Made by a program: the position numbers and the translations under genes. Under the pieces are notes generated by a model. That model was not told the DNA's origin, did no database searches, and saw only the letters and a list, made by a program, of their open reading frames with translations. Shown here piece after piece: positions 29,025 to 37,063 of a DNA stretch of 64,000 bases. The stretch is taken from contig NZ_QJRY01000010.1 in the NCBI RefSeq assembly GCF_003205195.1, positions 1-64,000 of the forward strand, written 5' to 3'. This DNA comes from Peteryoungia wuzhouensis. GTDB taxonomy: Bacteria > Pseudomonadota > Alphaproteobacteria > Rhizobiales > Rhizobiaceae. Position 1 is the stretch's first letter; every line of letters begins with the position of its first letter.

Positions 29025-32003
29025 ATGAAAAAAGGCGATCATCTCTTTCTCGTCGACGGCTCGGGTTTCATTTTCCGCGCTTTCCACGCCATTCCGGCCC
29101 TGAACCGCAAGTCGGACGGGTTGCCTGTCAACGCGGTTTCAGGCTTCTGCAACATGCTGTGGAAGCTCTTGCGCGACGCGCGCAACACGGATGTCGGGGT
29201 CACACCGACCCATCTCGCCGTGATCTTCGACTATTCATCCACGACCTTCCGTAAGGAAATCTACCCGCTCTACAAGGCAAACCGCTCGGCGCCACCGGAA
29301 GACCTCATTCCGCAATTCGGTCTGATCCGTCATGCGACGCGGGCCTTCAACCTGCCCTGCATCGAAACCGAAGGTTTTGAAGCCGACGACATCATCGCGA
29401 CTTATGCGCGGCAGGCCGAAGCGGCTGGTGCCGACGTCACGGTCGTCTCATCCGACAAGGACCTGATGCAACTCGTCACCGCGAACGTGCACATGTACGA
29501 CGCGATGAAGGACAAGCAGATCGGCATTCCCGACGTCATCGAGAAGTGGGGCGTTCCGCCGGAGAAGATGATCGATCTCCAGGCAATGACGGGAGATTCG
29601 ACCGACAACGTGCCCGGCATTCCCGGCATCGGCCCGAAGACAGCGGCTCAGCTTCTCGAAGAATTCGGCGATCTGGAAACGCTGCTGGCCCGCGCCGGCG
29701 AGATCAAGCAAGTCAAACGTCGCGAGAACATCCTTGCCAATGCCGAGCTTGCACGCGTCTCCCGACAGCTGGTCGAACTGCGTACCGACGTGCCCCTGGA
29801 CATGGACCTCGATGCCCTGGTGCTGGAGCCGCAGGACGGGCCGAAGCTTATCGGCTTCCTGAAGGCCATGGAGTTTACCACATTGACGCGGCGCGTGGCC
29901 GAAACCTGCAACTGCGACGCAGGCACGATTGAGGCCGCAGTCGTGTCAGTTGAGTGGGGCGACGCCGCGCGCGGACCTGATCTCGATGCGAGTTCCACCG
30001 CAGCGGTGGACGCCAATCCCACCACGAGCAATGCGGCGCCGGCATCTGGCGCTGGCGCCGCCAGTGGCAAGACGCCAGCAGATCTGGCGCGCAGCCGCGC
30101 GGATGGATTTGCCGCCAATCCGATCGATCGATCGACCTATGTCACCATTCGTGACCTCCCGACCCTTGAGCTCTGGGTTGCGGCCGCGCGGGAAACCGGC
30201 CTTGTCGCCTTCGATACAGAAACGACGTCGCTCGATCCGATGCAGGCGGAGCTGGTCGGTGTATCGCTCGCGATCCAGGACAATGTGCTGTCGCCGGGAT
30301 CGACCACTATCCGCGCCGCCTATCTCCCCCTCGCCCACAAGACCGGGATCGGCGATCTCCTGGGCGGTGGTCATGCAGAGGGCCAGATCCCGATGGGCGA
30401 AGCGCTCGATGCATTGAGGGGGCTCCTCGAAGACCCTTCGGTGCTGAAGGTCGCGCAGAACCTGAAATACGACTACCTCGTGATGAAGCGCCACGGCATC
30501 ACGCTACAGGCTTTCGACGACACCATGCTGATGTCCTATGTGCTGGATGCCGGCAAGGGCAATCACGGCATGGACGGGCTGTCGGAAAAATGGCTGGGCC
30601 ATACGCCAATCGCCTACAAGGATGTTGCCGGTTCCGGCAAATCCTCCGTTACCTTCGATCTCGTCGATATCGATCGCGCAACGGCCTATGCCGCCGAGGA
30701 TGCAGATGTGACACTGCGCCTCTGGCTGGTGCTGAAACCGCGCCTCGCCGCCGAAGGGCTGACCCGTATCTACGAACGGCTCGAGCGGCCTTTGGTGCCT
30801 GTGCTTGCCCATATGGAGGAGCGCGGCATTACCGTCGACCGGCAAATTCTCTCGCGCCTTTCCGGCGAGCTTGCCCAGAAGGCGGCGGCGGCCGAGGACG
30901 AGGTCTATGAACTGGCCGGCGAGCGCTTCAACATCGGTTCGCCAAAACAGCTTGGCGACATCCTGTTCGGTCGGATGGGACTGCCCGGCGGCTCCAAGAC
31001 GAAGACCGGACAATGGTCGACGTCGGCTCAGGTGCTCGAGGATCTTGCAGCGGAAGGTGCTCCGCTGCCGCGCAAGATCGTCGACTGGCGGCAGCTGACC
31101 AAACTCAAGTCTACCTATACCGACGCCCTGCCCGGCTATGTGCATCCCCAGACCAAGCGGGTCCATACCGGCTATTCGCTCGCCTCGACCACCACCGGGC
31201 GGCTCTCCTCGTCCGAACCGAACCTGCAGAATATTCCGGTCCGGACAGCCGAAGGGCGCAAGATTCGTACCGCCTTCATCTCGACGCCGGGGCACAAACT
31301 TCTGTCGGCCGATTACAGCCAGATCGAACTGCGCGTCCTTGCCCATGTCGCCGATATCCCGCAGCTCCGCCAGGCCTTTGCCGACGGCATCGACATTCAT
31401 GCGATGACGGCGTCGGAAATGTTCGGTGTACCGGTCGAGGGCATGCCATCCGAGGTTCGTCGCCGGGCCAAGGCGATCAACTTCGGCATCATCTACGGCA
31501 TTTCCGCCTTCGGCCTCGCCAATCAGCTGAGCATCGAGCGCTCTGAAGCGGGCGACTACATCAAGAGGTATTTCGAGCGCTTTCCGGGCATCAAGGACTA
31601 TATGGAATCCACCAAGACCTTTGCCCGCGAGCATGGTTATGTCGAAACCATCTTCGGCAGACGAGCGCATTATCCCGAGATCAAGTCGTCCAATCCCTCC
31701 ATGCGCGCCTTTAACGAGCGGGCTGCGATCAACGCGCCGATCCAGGGTTCGGCGGCCGACATCATCCGCCGTGCAATGATCCAGATCGAGCCGGCGCTCA
31801 ACGCCACCGGCCTATCCGAACGGTGCCGCATGCTGCTGCAGGTGCATGACGAACTGATCTTCGAGGTGGGAGACGATGCCGTCGATGCCGCAATGCCCGT
31901 GATCGTCGATGTCATGGAGAATGCGGCCATGCCGGCTGTCTCCATGCGGGTGCCGCTGAAGGTCGACGCCCGCGCAGCCCATAACTGGGACGAAGCCCAC
32001 TGA
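29025..32003 (+). CDS. polA: DNA polymerase I
   Basis: A 992-residue repair and Okazaki-processing polymerase. The N-terminal 5' nuclease domain (1-290) carries FEADDIIATYA, SSDKDLMQLV and NVPGIPGIGPKTA. The proofreading 3'-5' exonuclease domain (about 370-570) keeps the acidic motif FDTETTSLD, so it is probably active, unlike Taq-type enzymes. The polymerase domain has motif A SADYSQIELRVLAH (about 760), the O-helix RRRAKAINFGIIYG (about 810) and motif C QVHDEL (about 939). A low-complexity linker near 320-365 lengthens it relative to E. coli. The start ATG 29025 gives MKKGDHLFLVDGSGF. Confidence 0.97.
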   Translation: MKKGDHLFLVDGSGFIFRAFHAIPALNRKSDGLPVNAVSGFCNMLWKLLRDARNTDVGVTPTHLAVIFDYSSTTFRKEIYPLYKANRSAPPEDLIPQFGLIRHATRAFNLPCIETEGFEADDIIATYARQAEAAGADVTVVSSDKDLMQLVTANVHMYDAMKDKQIGIPDVIEKWGVPPEKMIDLQAMTGDSTDNVPGIPGIGPKTAAQLLEEFGDLETLLARAGEIKQVKRRENILANAELARVSRQLVELRTDVPLDMDLDALVLEPQDGPKLIGFLKAMEFTTLTRRVAETCNCDAGTIEAAVVSVEWGDAARGPDLDASSTAAVDANPTTSNAAPASGAGAASGKTPADLARSRADGFAANPIDRSTYVTIRDLPTLELWVAAARETGLVAFDTETTSLDPMQAELVGVSLAIQDNVLSPGSTTIRAAYLPLAHKTGIGDLLGGGHAEGQIPMGEALDALRGLLEDPSVLKVAQNLKYDYLVMKRHGITLQAFDDTMLMSYVLDAGKGNHGMDGLSEKWLGHTPIAYKDVAGSGKSSVTFDLVDIDRATAYAAEDADVTLRLWLVLKPRLAAEGLTRIYERLERPLVPVLAHMEERGITVDRQILSRLSGELAQKAAAAEDEVYELAGERFNIGSPKQLGDILFGRMGLPGGSKTKTGQWSTSAQVLEDLAAEGAPLPRKIVDWRQLTKLKSTYTDALPGYVHPQTKRVHTGYSLASTTTGRLSSSEPNLQNIPVRTAEGRKIRTAFISTPGHKLLSADYSQIELRVLAHVADIPQLRQAFADGIDIHAMTASEMFGVPVEGMPSEVRRRAKAINFGIIYGISAFGLANQLSIERSEAGDYIKRYFERFPGIKDYMESTKTFAREHGYVETIFGRRAHYPEIKSSNPSMRAFNERAAINAPIQGSAADIIRRAMIQIEPALNATGLSERCRMLLQVHDELIFEVGDDAVDAAMPVIVDVMENAAMPAVSMRVPLKVDARAAHNWDEAH

Positions 32004-32093
32004 ATTTCAGGCACGCCGTTTTGGGCGCGCCGGCACATACAAACAGGGCGTCACCGATCATACTTCCAACGCCCTCTCAACGGAGGATACGCT

Positions 32094-32882
32094 TTGGCGT
32101 TCAAGACCATCAACGGCCATGTAATGCACTACGAACTGATCGGGGAGGCCAAGTCTAAGAACCTGATCGTGTTTTCCAATGGGCTTGGCACGGATTTCCG
32201 GATCTGGCTGCCGCTGTTCGACGAGCTCGGTGAGGATGTTTCGGTCCTGCTCTATGACAGCCGTGGGCACGGGCTTTCCGGCGGAGCGGATGCAGCCTTC
32301 GGCATGGACGAGCTGGTGACGGATCTGGCGAGCCTCTGTGACGAACTCGGCATTCGCAAGGCGACCTTCTGTGGTCTGTCCGTCGGTGGTCTCGTCTGCC
32401 AGGGTCTCTGGAAGGCGCGGCCGGATCTGTTCCGCAAGCTGGTGCTGTGCGACACAGCCCCTCAGATCGGCAGCCCGGCGATCTGGGGCGAGCGCATTGC
32501 CGGCATCGAAAAGGGCGGACTGGAGAGCGCTGCGGACAACGCAATGGCGCGCTGGTTCACACCCGGCTTCCATGAAGATCGCGCTGACGAGCTTGCAGGC
32601 TATCGGCTGATGATGACACGGCAGTCTGTGGCCGGCTATCTCTCGACCTGTGCAGCGCTTCGCGACACCGATTTCTCCGAGATCCTGCCGACAATCACCG
32701 TGCCGACGCTGGCAATCGTCGGCGATCAGGATGGCTCGACGCCACCGGAGACGGTGAAGAAGGGAGCGGAGCTCATTCCCGGCGCCCGGTTCGAGATCAT
32801 CGAGGATTGCGCCCACCTTCCGTGCATCGAGCAGCCGGAGGCGCTGGCCGAAATGATCCAGGGTTTCATGCGGCAGAACTGA
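32094..32882 (+). CDS. Alpha/beta hydrolase, 3-oxoadipate enol-lactonase-like (PcaD type)
   Basis: A 262-residue cytosolic hydrolase. The nucleophile elbow is FCGLSVGGLV (Ser), the acid is the Asp of VGDQDGSTPP and the base is the His of DCAHLPCIEQPE. The lid helices resemble PcaD, which opens 3-oxoadipate enol-lactone in the protocatechuate pathway. No other pca gene is nearby, so the assignment is by sequence type only. The start is TTG 32094, supported by GGAGG eight bases upstream and by the family-like AFKTINGHVMHYE. Confidence 0.8.
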   Translation: MAFKTINGHVMHYELIGEAKSKNLIVFSNGLGTDFRIWLPLFDELGEDVSVLLYDSRGHGLSGGADAAFGMDELVTDLASLCDELGIRKATFCGLSVGGLVCQGLWKARPDLFRKLVLCDTAPQIGSPAIWGERIAGIEKGGLESAADNAMARWFTPGFHEDRADELAGYRLMMTRQSVAGYLSTCAALRDTDFSEILPTITVPTLAIVGDQDGSTPPETVKKGAELIPGARFEIIEDCAHLPCIEQPEALAEMIQGFMRQN

Positions 32883-32962
32883 ATGGCCGCGTAAGGTTGA
32901 CAACCAGCCATCGGGCCTATGCCCGGTGGCGTGGAAGGACGTCCGATCTGGAAAGATACTAC

Positions 32963-33003
32963 AAACGAAAAAGCCTGCCGCGGGAGGAGGTGCGGCAGGC
33001 TTT
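32963..33003 (-). terminator. Terminator formed by the last CCUCCUCCC hairpin
   Basis: The 9-bp GC-rich stem GCCTGCCGC/GCGGCAGGC, extended by AAA/TTT, is followed on the minus strand by TTTTTCGTTT. It doubles as the fourth hairpin of the small RNA. Confidence 0.8.
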
Positions 33004-33121
33004 CCGAAAAGTTTGAACACCGACTGGGAGGAGGAGTGCCAGTGTTCAATAGAACGGCCTTGGGAGGAGGAGTGGCCGTTCTGCGTCGAAGCTCTGCGGG
33101 AGGAGGTGCATTGCTTCGATG
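32968..33121 (-). ncRNA. Small RNA unit: four tandem hairpins with CCUCCUCCC loops
   Basis: Read on the minus strand, four successive hairpins each expose CCUCCUCCC in the loop. The loops are at 33106-33098, 33070-33062, 33034-33026 and 32990-32982, a spacing of 36, 36 and 44 bases. The stems differ: TCGAAGC/GCTTCGA, AGAACGGCC/GGCCGTTCT, TTGAACAC/GTGTTCAA and GCCTGCCGC/GCGGCAGGC. Varied, self-complementary stems around a fixed loop show selection on RNA structure. The loop is an anti-Shine-Dalgarno sequence. This is the hallmark of alphaproteobacterial CCUCCUCCC-motif RNAs (CcsR/'cuckoo' RNAs; rhizobial alpha-r14/NfeR1). A promoter precedes it and the last hairpin ends in a U-tract. Confidence 0.85.
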
Positions 33122-33127
33122 ACTGTG

Positions 33128-33155
33128 ATCATACGCCGAGTTCTGCCGTTTCCAA
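33128..33155 (-). promoter_or_regulatory. Promoter of the CCUCCUCCC small RNA
   Basis: On the minus strand TTGGAA (33155-33150) and TATGAT (33133-33128) are spaced 16 bp. Transcription would start near 33121, immediately before the first hairpin. TTGGAA preceded by C gives CTTGGAA, which could also fit a heat-shock or general-stress sigma factor. The sequence alone does not tell which sigma factor is used. Confidence 0.6.
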
Positions 33156-33260
33156 GACTTAATGCTGCACTGCAGCTATGCGGACAGCGCAATGCTGGAT
33201 GACTAAGAATTAGGCAGAACTGTTGCGCCTCAATATCTCCCGACAGATTTTCCAGGCGTG

Positions 33261-33986
33261 TCAGGTGTTCCGGATGGAGAGCAGCATGCGGTGCTGCAGC
33301 GATGATCTCACGTGCCGGCGCGCTGCGTCTTCGGCTGCCTCGCTGTTGCGGGCCAGGAGCGCGGTGACGATCTCCTGGTGTTCCTTGCAGGCGTCAGCGG
33401 CCCGCGTTCCGCGCGACAGCAGGCTTGGCAGGAGGGACATCGTTACAGACAATTGGCTCAGGCTGCGCAGAAGATAGCGGTTGTGCGCGGCCAGCATGGT
33501 CATCCGGTGGAACTTGACGTTGATCTCCCCGAGTTCATCAAAATCTCCGAGATGATCCGATTCCGATTCGGCAATTTCGGCGATGGTGCGAAGCTCGATA
33601 TCGCTTGCGCTCTGGGCAGCCTGGCGCGCCGCCGCGCCCTCCAGCACTTCCCGCATAAAATAAAGTTCGACGATCTGCTGGTGACTGAGGTCGGTGATGA
33701 TCAGGCCGCGCCTGGGTTCGTTCGTCAGGAGGCCGTCCGCCTCCAGCCTCACGATTGCATCTCGAACCGGAGTTCTCGACACGCCGAAGCGGGTGGCCAG
33801 ATCCGCCTCGGTCACGCGCTCGCCAATCGAGAGCGTGCCCTTCCGGATCGCATCGCGCACCTTGTGATAGACTTCAGAGGTCAGGTCTCCAGATCCAAGC
33901 GGATACTCTCCCGGCTTGGTCTCTGCAGCGGGCTCCTTCTTGTCACTTTTCAGCTTCGGCCGCGCCGCCATTTGTGCCCCACTCAT
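33261..33986 (-). CDS. GntR-family regulator, FCD subfamily (regulator 1 of catabolic cluster)
   Basis: A 241-residue regulator. After a charged N-terminal tail of about 30 residues comes the winged helix (LTSEVYHKVRDAIRKGTLSI then DLATRFGVSRTPVRDAIVRL), followed by an all-helical FCD ligand domain with the metal/ligand His residues in EINVKFHRMTMLAAHN and ACKEHQEIV. ATG 33986 was chosen; ATG 33971 is possible, and the frame is open further upstream. It is encoded next to the MmgE/PrpD genes and is a paralogue of the second regulator at 39127. A TGCCA-AATG-TGGCA dyad lies at 34021-34034, just upstream of its start. Confidence 0.85.
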   Translation of the reverse strand: MSGAQMAARPKLKSDKKEPAAETKPGEYPLGSGDLTSEVYHKVRDAIRKGTLSIGERVTEADLATRFGVSRTPVRDAIVRLEADGLLTNEPRRGLIITDLSHQQIVELYFMREVLEGAAARQAAQSASDIELRTIAEIAESESDHLGDFDELGEINVKFHRMTMLAAHNRYLLRSLSQLSVTMSLLPSLLSRGTRAADACKEHQEIVTALLARNSEAAEDAARRHVRSSLQHRMLLSIRNT

Positions 33987-34093
33987 CTGCTCAATGCCGG
34001 ACCGGCTTCTTAGGGGAAAATGCCAAATGTGGCAAGGACCGCCAGGTACAACCGAATACATCTGCATGGTGCCAGACATAAGCACGAGCGATA

Positions 34094-34125
34094 TCAATCT
34101 TCGCCGACAGGTCGGCGAAGATTGA
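34094..34125. terminator. Perfect 15-bp inverted repeat after the first MmgE/PrpD gene
   Basis: TCAATCTTCGCCGAC and GTCGGCGAAGATTGA are separated by only 2 bp. The repeat ends 3 bp beyond the stop codon at 34128. No T run follows on the minus strand. It may terminate or protect that transcript, or it may be a protein-binding dyad in the regulator 1 upstream region. Confidence 0.6.
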
Positions 34126-34127
34126 AT

Positions 34128-35507
34128 TCAGGCCGTCCGATCTGTCTTTGCAGCAAGAAGGCGGGACATGGCCGGAATGGATTCGCCGCCGGTGTCGAAC
34201 TTCGTGATCAGTTCAAAAAGTTCCTCACACGCAGAGGAGCCGAGCACCGGTTCGACGAGCCCCTTGAACTTTTCATGGATATCGGTCCAGCTCAGGGGTT
34301 TGTCGGGGTGGCCGAGAACCACATCGACGGAGGCTTGCAGCTGCTGCCCATCGGAAAGGCTGATTTCGAGCCTTGCGGCCACTTCCGACTGGCCCTTCAC
34401 CGGAATGCATTCGATCTTCGGCAGCAGGTCGGAGATGAAGGGGTCGTTGAGCGTCGTCTCGTTGAAATCAAAGGCGCTCAGACGGTAGCCGGCGATCCCC
34501 ATTGCGATGCAGAAATAGGTGCTGAACCGGCCTTCAAGGCCGGTTTTCGGTGCCGGGTTTCCAGCCGCGATCAAGGCGATCGGGTTCACATATGCGGTGA
34601 TCTTGGTGATCGTCCGGTTGCCAAGCTGATCTTTGACGCCCCGTGCAGCCTCGGCGGCCGCATGCGTGGCCCTGCAGCTCGCAAACAGCTTGTAGCCGTT
34701 TTGCAGAAGGTACCATTGCTTCTCGAAATCAAGTTCGGGGATGACAAAATCCGCATCCTTCAAAAAGGACGGAAGAATCCCCTTGTCCGCTTCATAGAGG
34801 TCTGCTGCAGCAATGAAACCAGCCTTGGCCATTTCGGCAGCGAGGACACCGTCCATGGCGGCTTTTCCCGCATGAAACGGCTTTGAGTGCGTTCCGAAGG
34901 AACCGACCAGACCGCCAGCGGTGGTCGCTGCCACGCCCAGGGCGTTCGCGGCCCCTTCAGTATCGAGACCGAGAACGACCGACGCTGATGCCGCAGCGCC
35001 GGCTCGGCCGAAGATGGATGTCGGGTGAAAGCCGTGTCGCTGAAGGGTCCGCCCGACACCGCTTTGCCCACCGCCGCCGAGCCGTGCCATCACCTCGTAG
35101 CCGGTGACGAACGCCTTCAGCGCCGTCTCGTCGGATGAACCAAGATGTTCCGCCAGAGACAGCGCTGCCGACCAACACGGACCGCTTGGGTGTCCGCCAC
35201 CGGCGTAATGGACATCGTCCAGATCCATAGCATGGGTCATGGTGCCATTGAGCAGGGCTGCCATCGCCGGCTGGGTTTGTCCGCCAAAGAAAATGCGCGC
35301 TTTGCCAGGAGCATTCCAGCTCGCAGCCAGGCGCCTCAGCGATTGAACGGCCGGATCTTCGTGCCCGGCAATGGAAACGCCGATGTAGTCTGCCAGGGCT
35401 TGACGCCCCGCCTCCTTGACGTTGGCCGGCAAGCTTGCATCGCCGGCACCGGCGACGAAGCGCGCCAGCGTAGCCGACCGGTCTTTTTGGATGGTCATCT
35501 CGTTCAT
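34128..35507 (-). CDS. MmgE/PrpD-family protein 1
   Basis: A 459-residue enzyme of the MmgE/PrpD family, which includes 2-methylcitrate dehydratase, cis-aconitate decarboxylase and iminodisuccinate epimerase. Family active-site segments are present: THAMDLDDVHYAGGGHPSG, GFHPTSIFGRAGA and HSKPFHAGKAAMDG. ATG 35507 follows GGAGCG; the frame is open 46 codons further but that part is low-quality sequence. It is divergent from the second family member, with an operator-like dyad between them. It is less like copies 2 and 3 than they are to each other. The reaction is unknown. Confidence 0.82.
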   Translation of the reverse strand: MNEMTIQKDRSATLARFVAGAGDASLPANVKEAGRQALADYIGVSIAGHEDPAVQSLRRLAASWNAPGKARIFFGGQTQPAMAALLNGTMTHAMDLDDVHYAGGGHPSGPCWSAALSLAEHLGSSDETALKAFVTGYEVMARLGGGGQSGVGRTLQRHGFHPTSIFGRAGAAASASVVLGLDTEGAANALGVAATTAGGLVGSFGTHSKPFHAGKAAMDGVLAAEMAKAGFIAAADLYEADKGILPSFLKDADFVIPELDFEKQWYLLQNGYKLFASCRATHAAAEAARGVKDQLGNRTITKITAYVNPIALIAAGNPAPKTGLEGRFSTYFCIAMGIAGYRLSAFDFNETTLNDPFISDLLPKIECIPVKGQSEVAARLEISLSDGQQLQASVDVVLGHPDKPLSWTDIHEKFKGLVEPVLGSSACEELFELITKFDTGGESIPAMSRLLAAKTDRTA

Positions 35508-35556
35508 AACTTTTCGCTCCGGCGCTATCGAAACACGCATTGCACTCAAATCAAAA

Positions 35557-35578
35557 CATATGTATGCATCGGTATACA
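35557..35578. promoter_or_regulatory. Operator-like dyads between divergent MmgE/PrpD genes
   Basis: The stretch contains ATGTATGCAT followed by GGTATACAC, giving TGTAT-N8-ATACA. It lies between the divergent starts at 35507 and 35682. The TGTATGCAT / TGTATACA words recur before the second GntR gene (39835) and between the lyase and transporter genes (41110), so a GntR-family regulator of this cluster probably binds here. Confidence 0.5.
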
Positions 35579-35681
35579 CTATGTCAATCCTCGCGGCATT
35601 GGCGATCGATGAACGTCGAAAGTCCGAAGCGATCCAGATCGCCATTGCCTGATTTCCGCCTCGATAGCCGGAGCATGAAGC

Positions 35682-37034
35682 ATGTCACTCGCCCTGGAAC
35701 TCGCCACGCGCGCCGGCGCACTCGATTTTGAGAGATTCGACCCGGAGGCCATCAAGTGGGCCAAGCAGGCGATGGCCGACATGGTCGGTTGCGCACTTCT
35801 GGGAGCGAATACGGATACGACCACCATGGCGATCGAGGCGGGGGCATTCCCTCCTGGAAACTGCCTCGTGCTGGGGCGGAAAATGCGACTTGGAAAACTC
35901 GAGGCCGCCTTCGTCAACGGCACCTCTGGGCACGCCCTGGATTATGACGACACCAGCAAATCGCTCTCCGGACATCCGACGGTGATCATCGTCCCGGGCC
36001 TTCTCGCATTGGCCGAAGAGCTCGGTTCCACCGGCCGCGATTTCGTCGACGCCTATATTGTGGGCGTGGAAACCGCGACGCGCATGGCCCGTGGTCTCAA
36101 CTTCTACCACTACGAAAAAGGCTGGCATCCGACCGCGACGCTGGGAATTTTCGGGGCAATTGCCGCAGCGGCTCGCCTCATGCGTCTGTCGGAGAAGCAA
36201 ATGGCGGATGCCCTTTGCATCGGTGCCTCCTTGGCGTGCGGGGTGAAGGCGAATTTCGGCACCCCAGTAAAGCCCATGCATGCCGGATTGGCTGCGCGCA
36301 ACGGACTGTTTGCGGCCCTTCTGGCGCAAGAGGGTTTTGAGGCCTCGCCAACCGCGCTGGAAGGCAAGCAGGGCTTCCTTGAGGTCTTCAACGGTGCGGG
36401 GAATTACAACGTAGACAAGATGCTTGACGGATGGGCGCGCCCTCTCGATTTGCTGGAGCCGGGAATCTCGATCAAGAAATACCCCTGCGTCTACAGTGTT
36501 CACGGGGCAATCGACGCTGCCATTGCCCTGCAAGCGGCGATCAAGCCGGCAGATGTCGAATCCGTGATGGTGCGTATGCATCCGCGCCGCATGCTGCCCC
36601 ATGTTCTCAACCCGGCGACCAGCGCGCTCAATGCCAAGTTCTCGCTTTCCTATGCCGTCTCGCGTGCCCTGGTGAATGGGGCCGTGACGCTTGATCATTT
36701 CGAGGATGATGCGCTTCACGATACCGATGTCGTCCGCATCATGAATCTGATCCAGATGAAACCTCTGGAAGACCTCTCCCATGACTACGGCGCGGAGGTC
36801 ACAGTCACACTCAAAGACGGATCGACCCTCACCAATTTCGTTGCGGCTCCCCTTGGCCGAGGGCCCGAAGTGCCCATGCCGGAGACGATGCTGGCGGCCA
36901 AGTTCCTGGACTGCGCCGATCGCGCGGTGACACGGCAGAGCGCCCAGACCGTTTTCGAGATGCTCATGGCACTCGATACCCTCCCGTCGATGCGAGATCT
37001 GACGGCCGAAATCAATGCCGGGACGCTGAAGTGA
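35682..37034 (+). CDS. MmgE/PrpD-family protein 2
   Basis: A 450-residue MmgE/PrpD enzyme. Active-site segments are SGHALDYDDTSKSLSGHP, GWHPTATLGIFGA and PVKPMHAGLAARNG; KYPCVYSVHGAIDA resembles the later family His segment. ATG 35682 follows GGAGCATG. Its stop overlaps the next gene's upstream ATG (TGATG), and it leads a plus-strand set of copy 2, copy 3 and the glutathione transferase. Family members act on small di- and tricarboxylates by dehydration, decarboxylation or epimerisation. The substrate is unknown. Confidence 0.85.
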   Translation: MSLALELATRAGALDFERFDPEAIKWAKQAMADMVGCALLGANTDTTTMAIEAGAFPPGNCLVLGRKMRLGKLEAAFVNGTSGHALDYDDTSKSLSGHPTVIIVPGLLALAEELGSTGRDFVDAYIVGVETATRMARGLNFYHYEKGWHPTATLGIFGAIAAAARLMRLSEKQMADALCIGASLACGVKANFGTPVKPMHAGLAARNGLFAALLAQEGFEASPTALEGKQGFLEVFNGAGNYNVDKMLDGWARPLDLLEPGISIKKYPCVYSVHGAIDAAIALQAAIKPADVESVMVRMHPRRMLPHVLNPATSALNAKFSLSYAVSRALVNGAVTLDHFEDDALHDTDVVRIMNLIQMKPLEDLSHDYGAEVTVTLKDGSTLTNFVAAPLGRGPEVPMPETMLAAKFLDCADRAVTRQSAQTVFEMLMALDTLPSMRDLTAEINAGTLK

Positions 37035-37063
37035 TGGCTGCCACCCGCGAGGAGACCCATACC

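Noticed and set aside
32982..33106. Regularly spaced GGGAGGAGG copies that look like a short CRISPR array
   Set aside because: The repeat is only 9 bp and the flanks are self-complementary stems, not unrelated spacers; no cas genes. It is better explained as a hairpin small RNA on the minus strand.
32926..33162. Small plus-strand frames across the CCUCCUCCC hairpins
   Set aside because: They are low-quality frames (repeated GGG/GAG codons) overlapping structured RNA, with no start signal.
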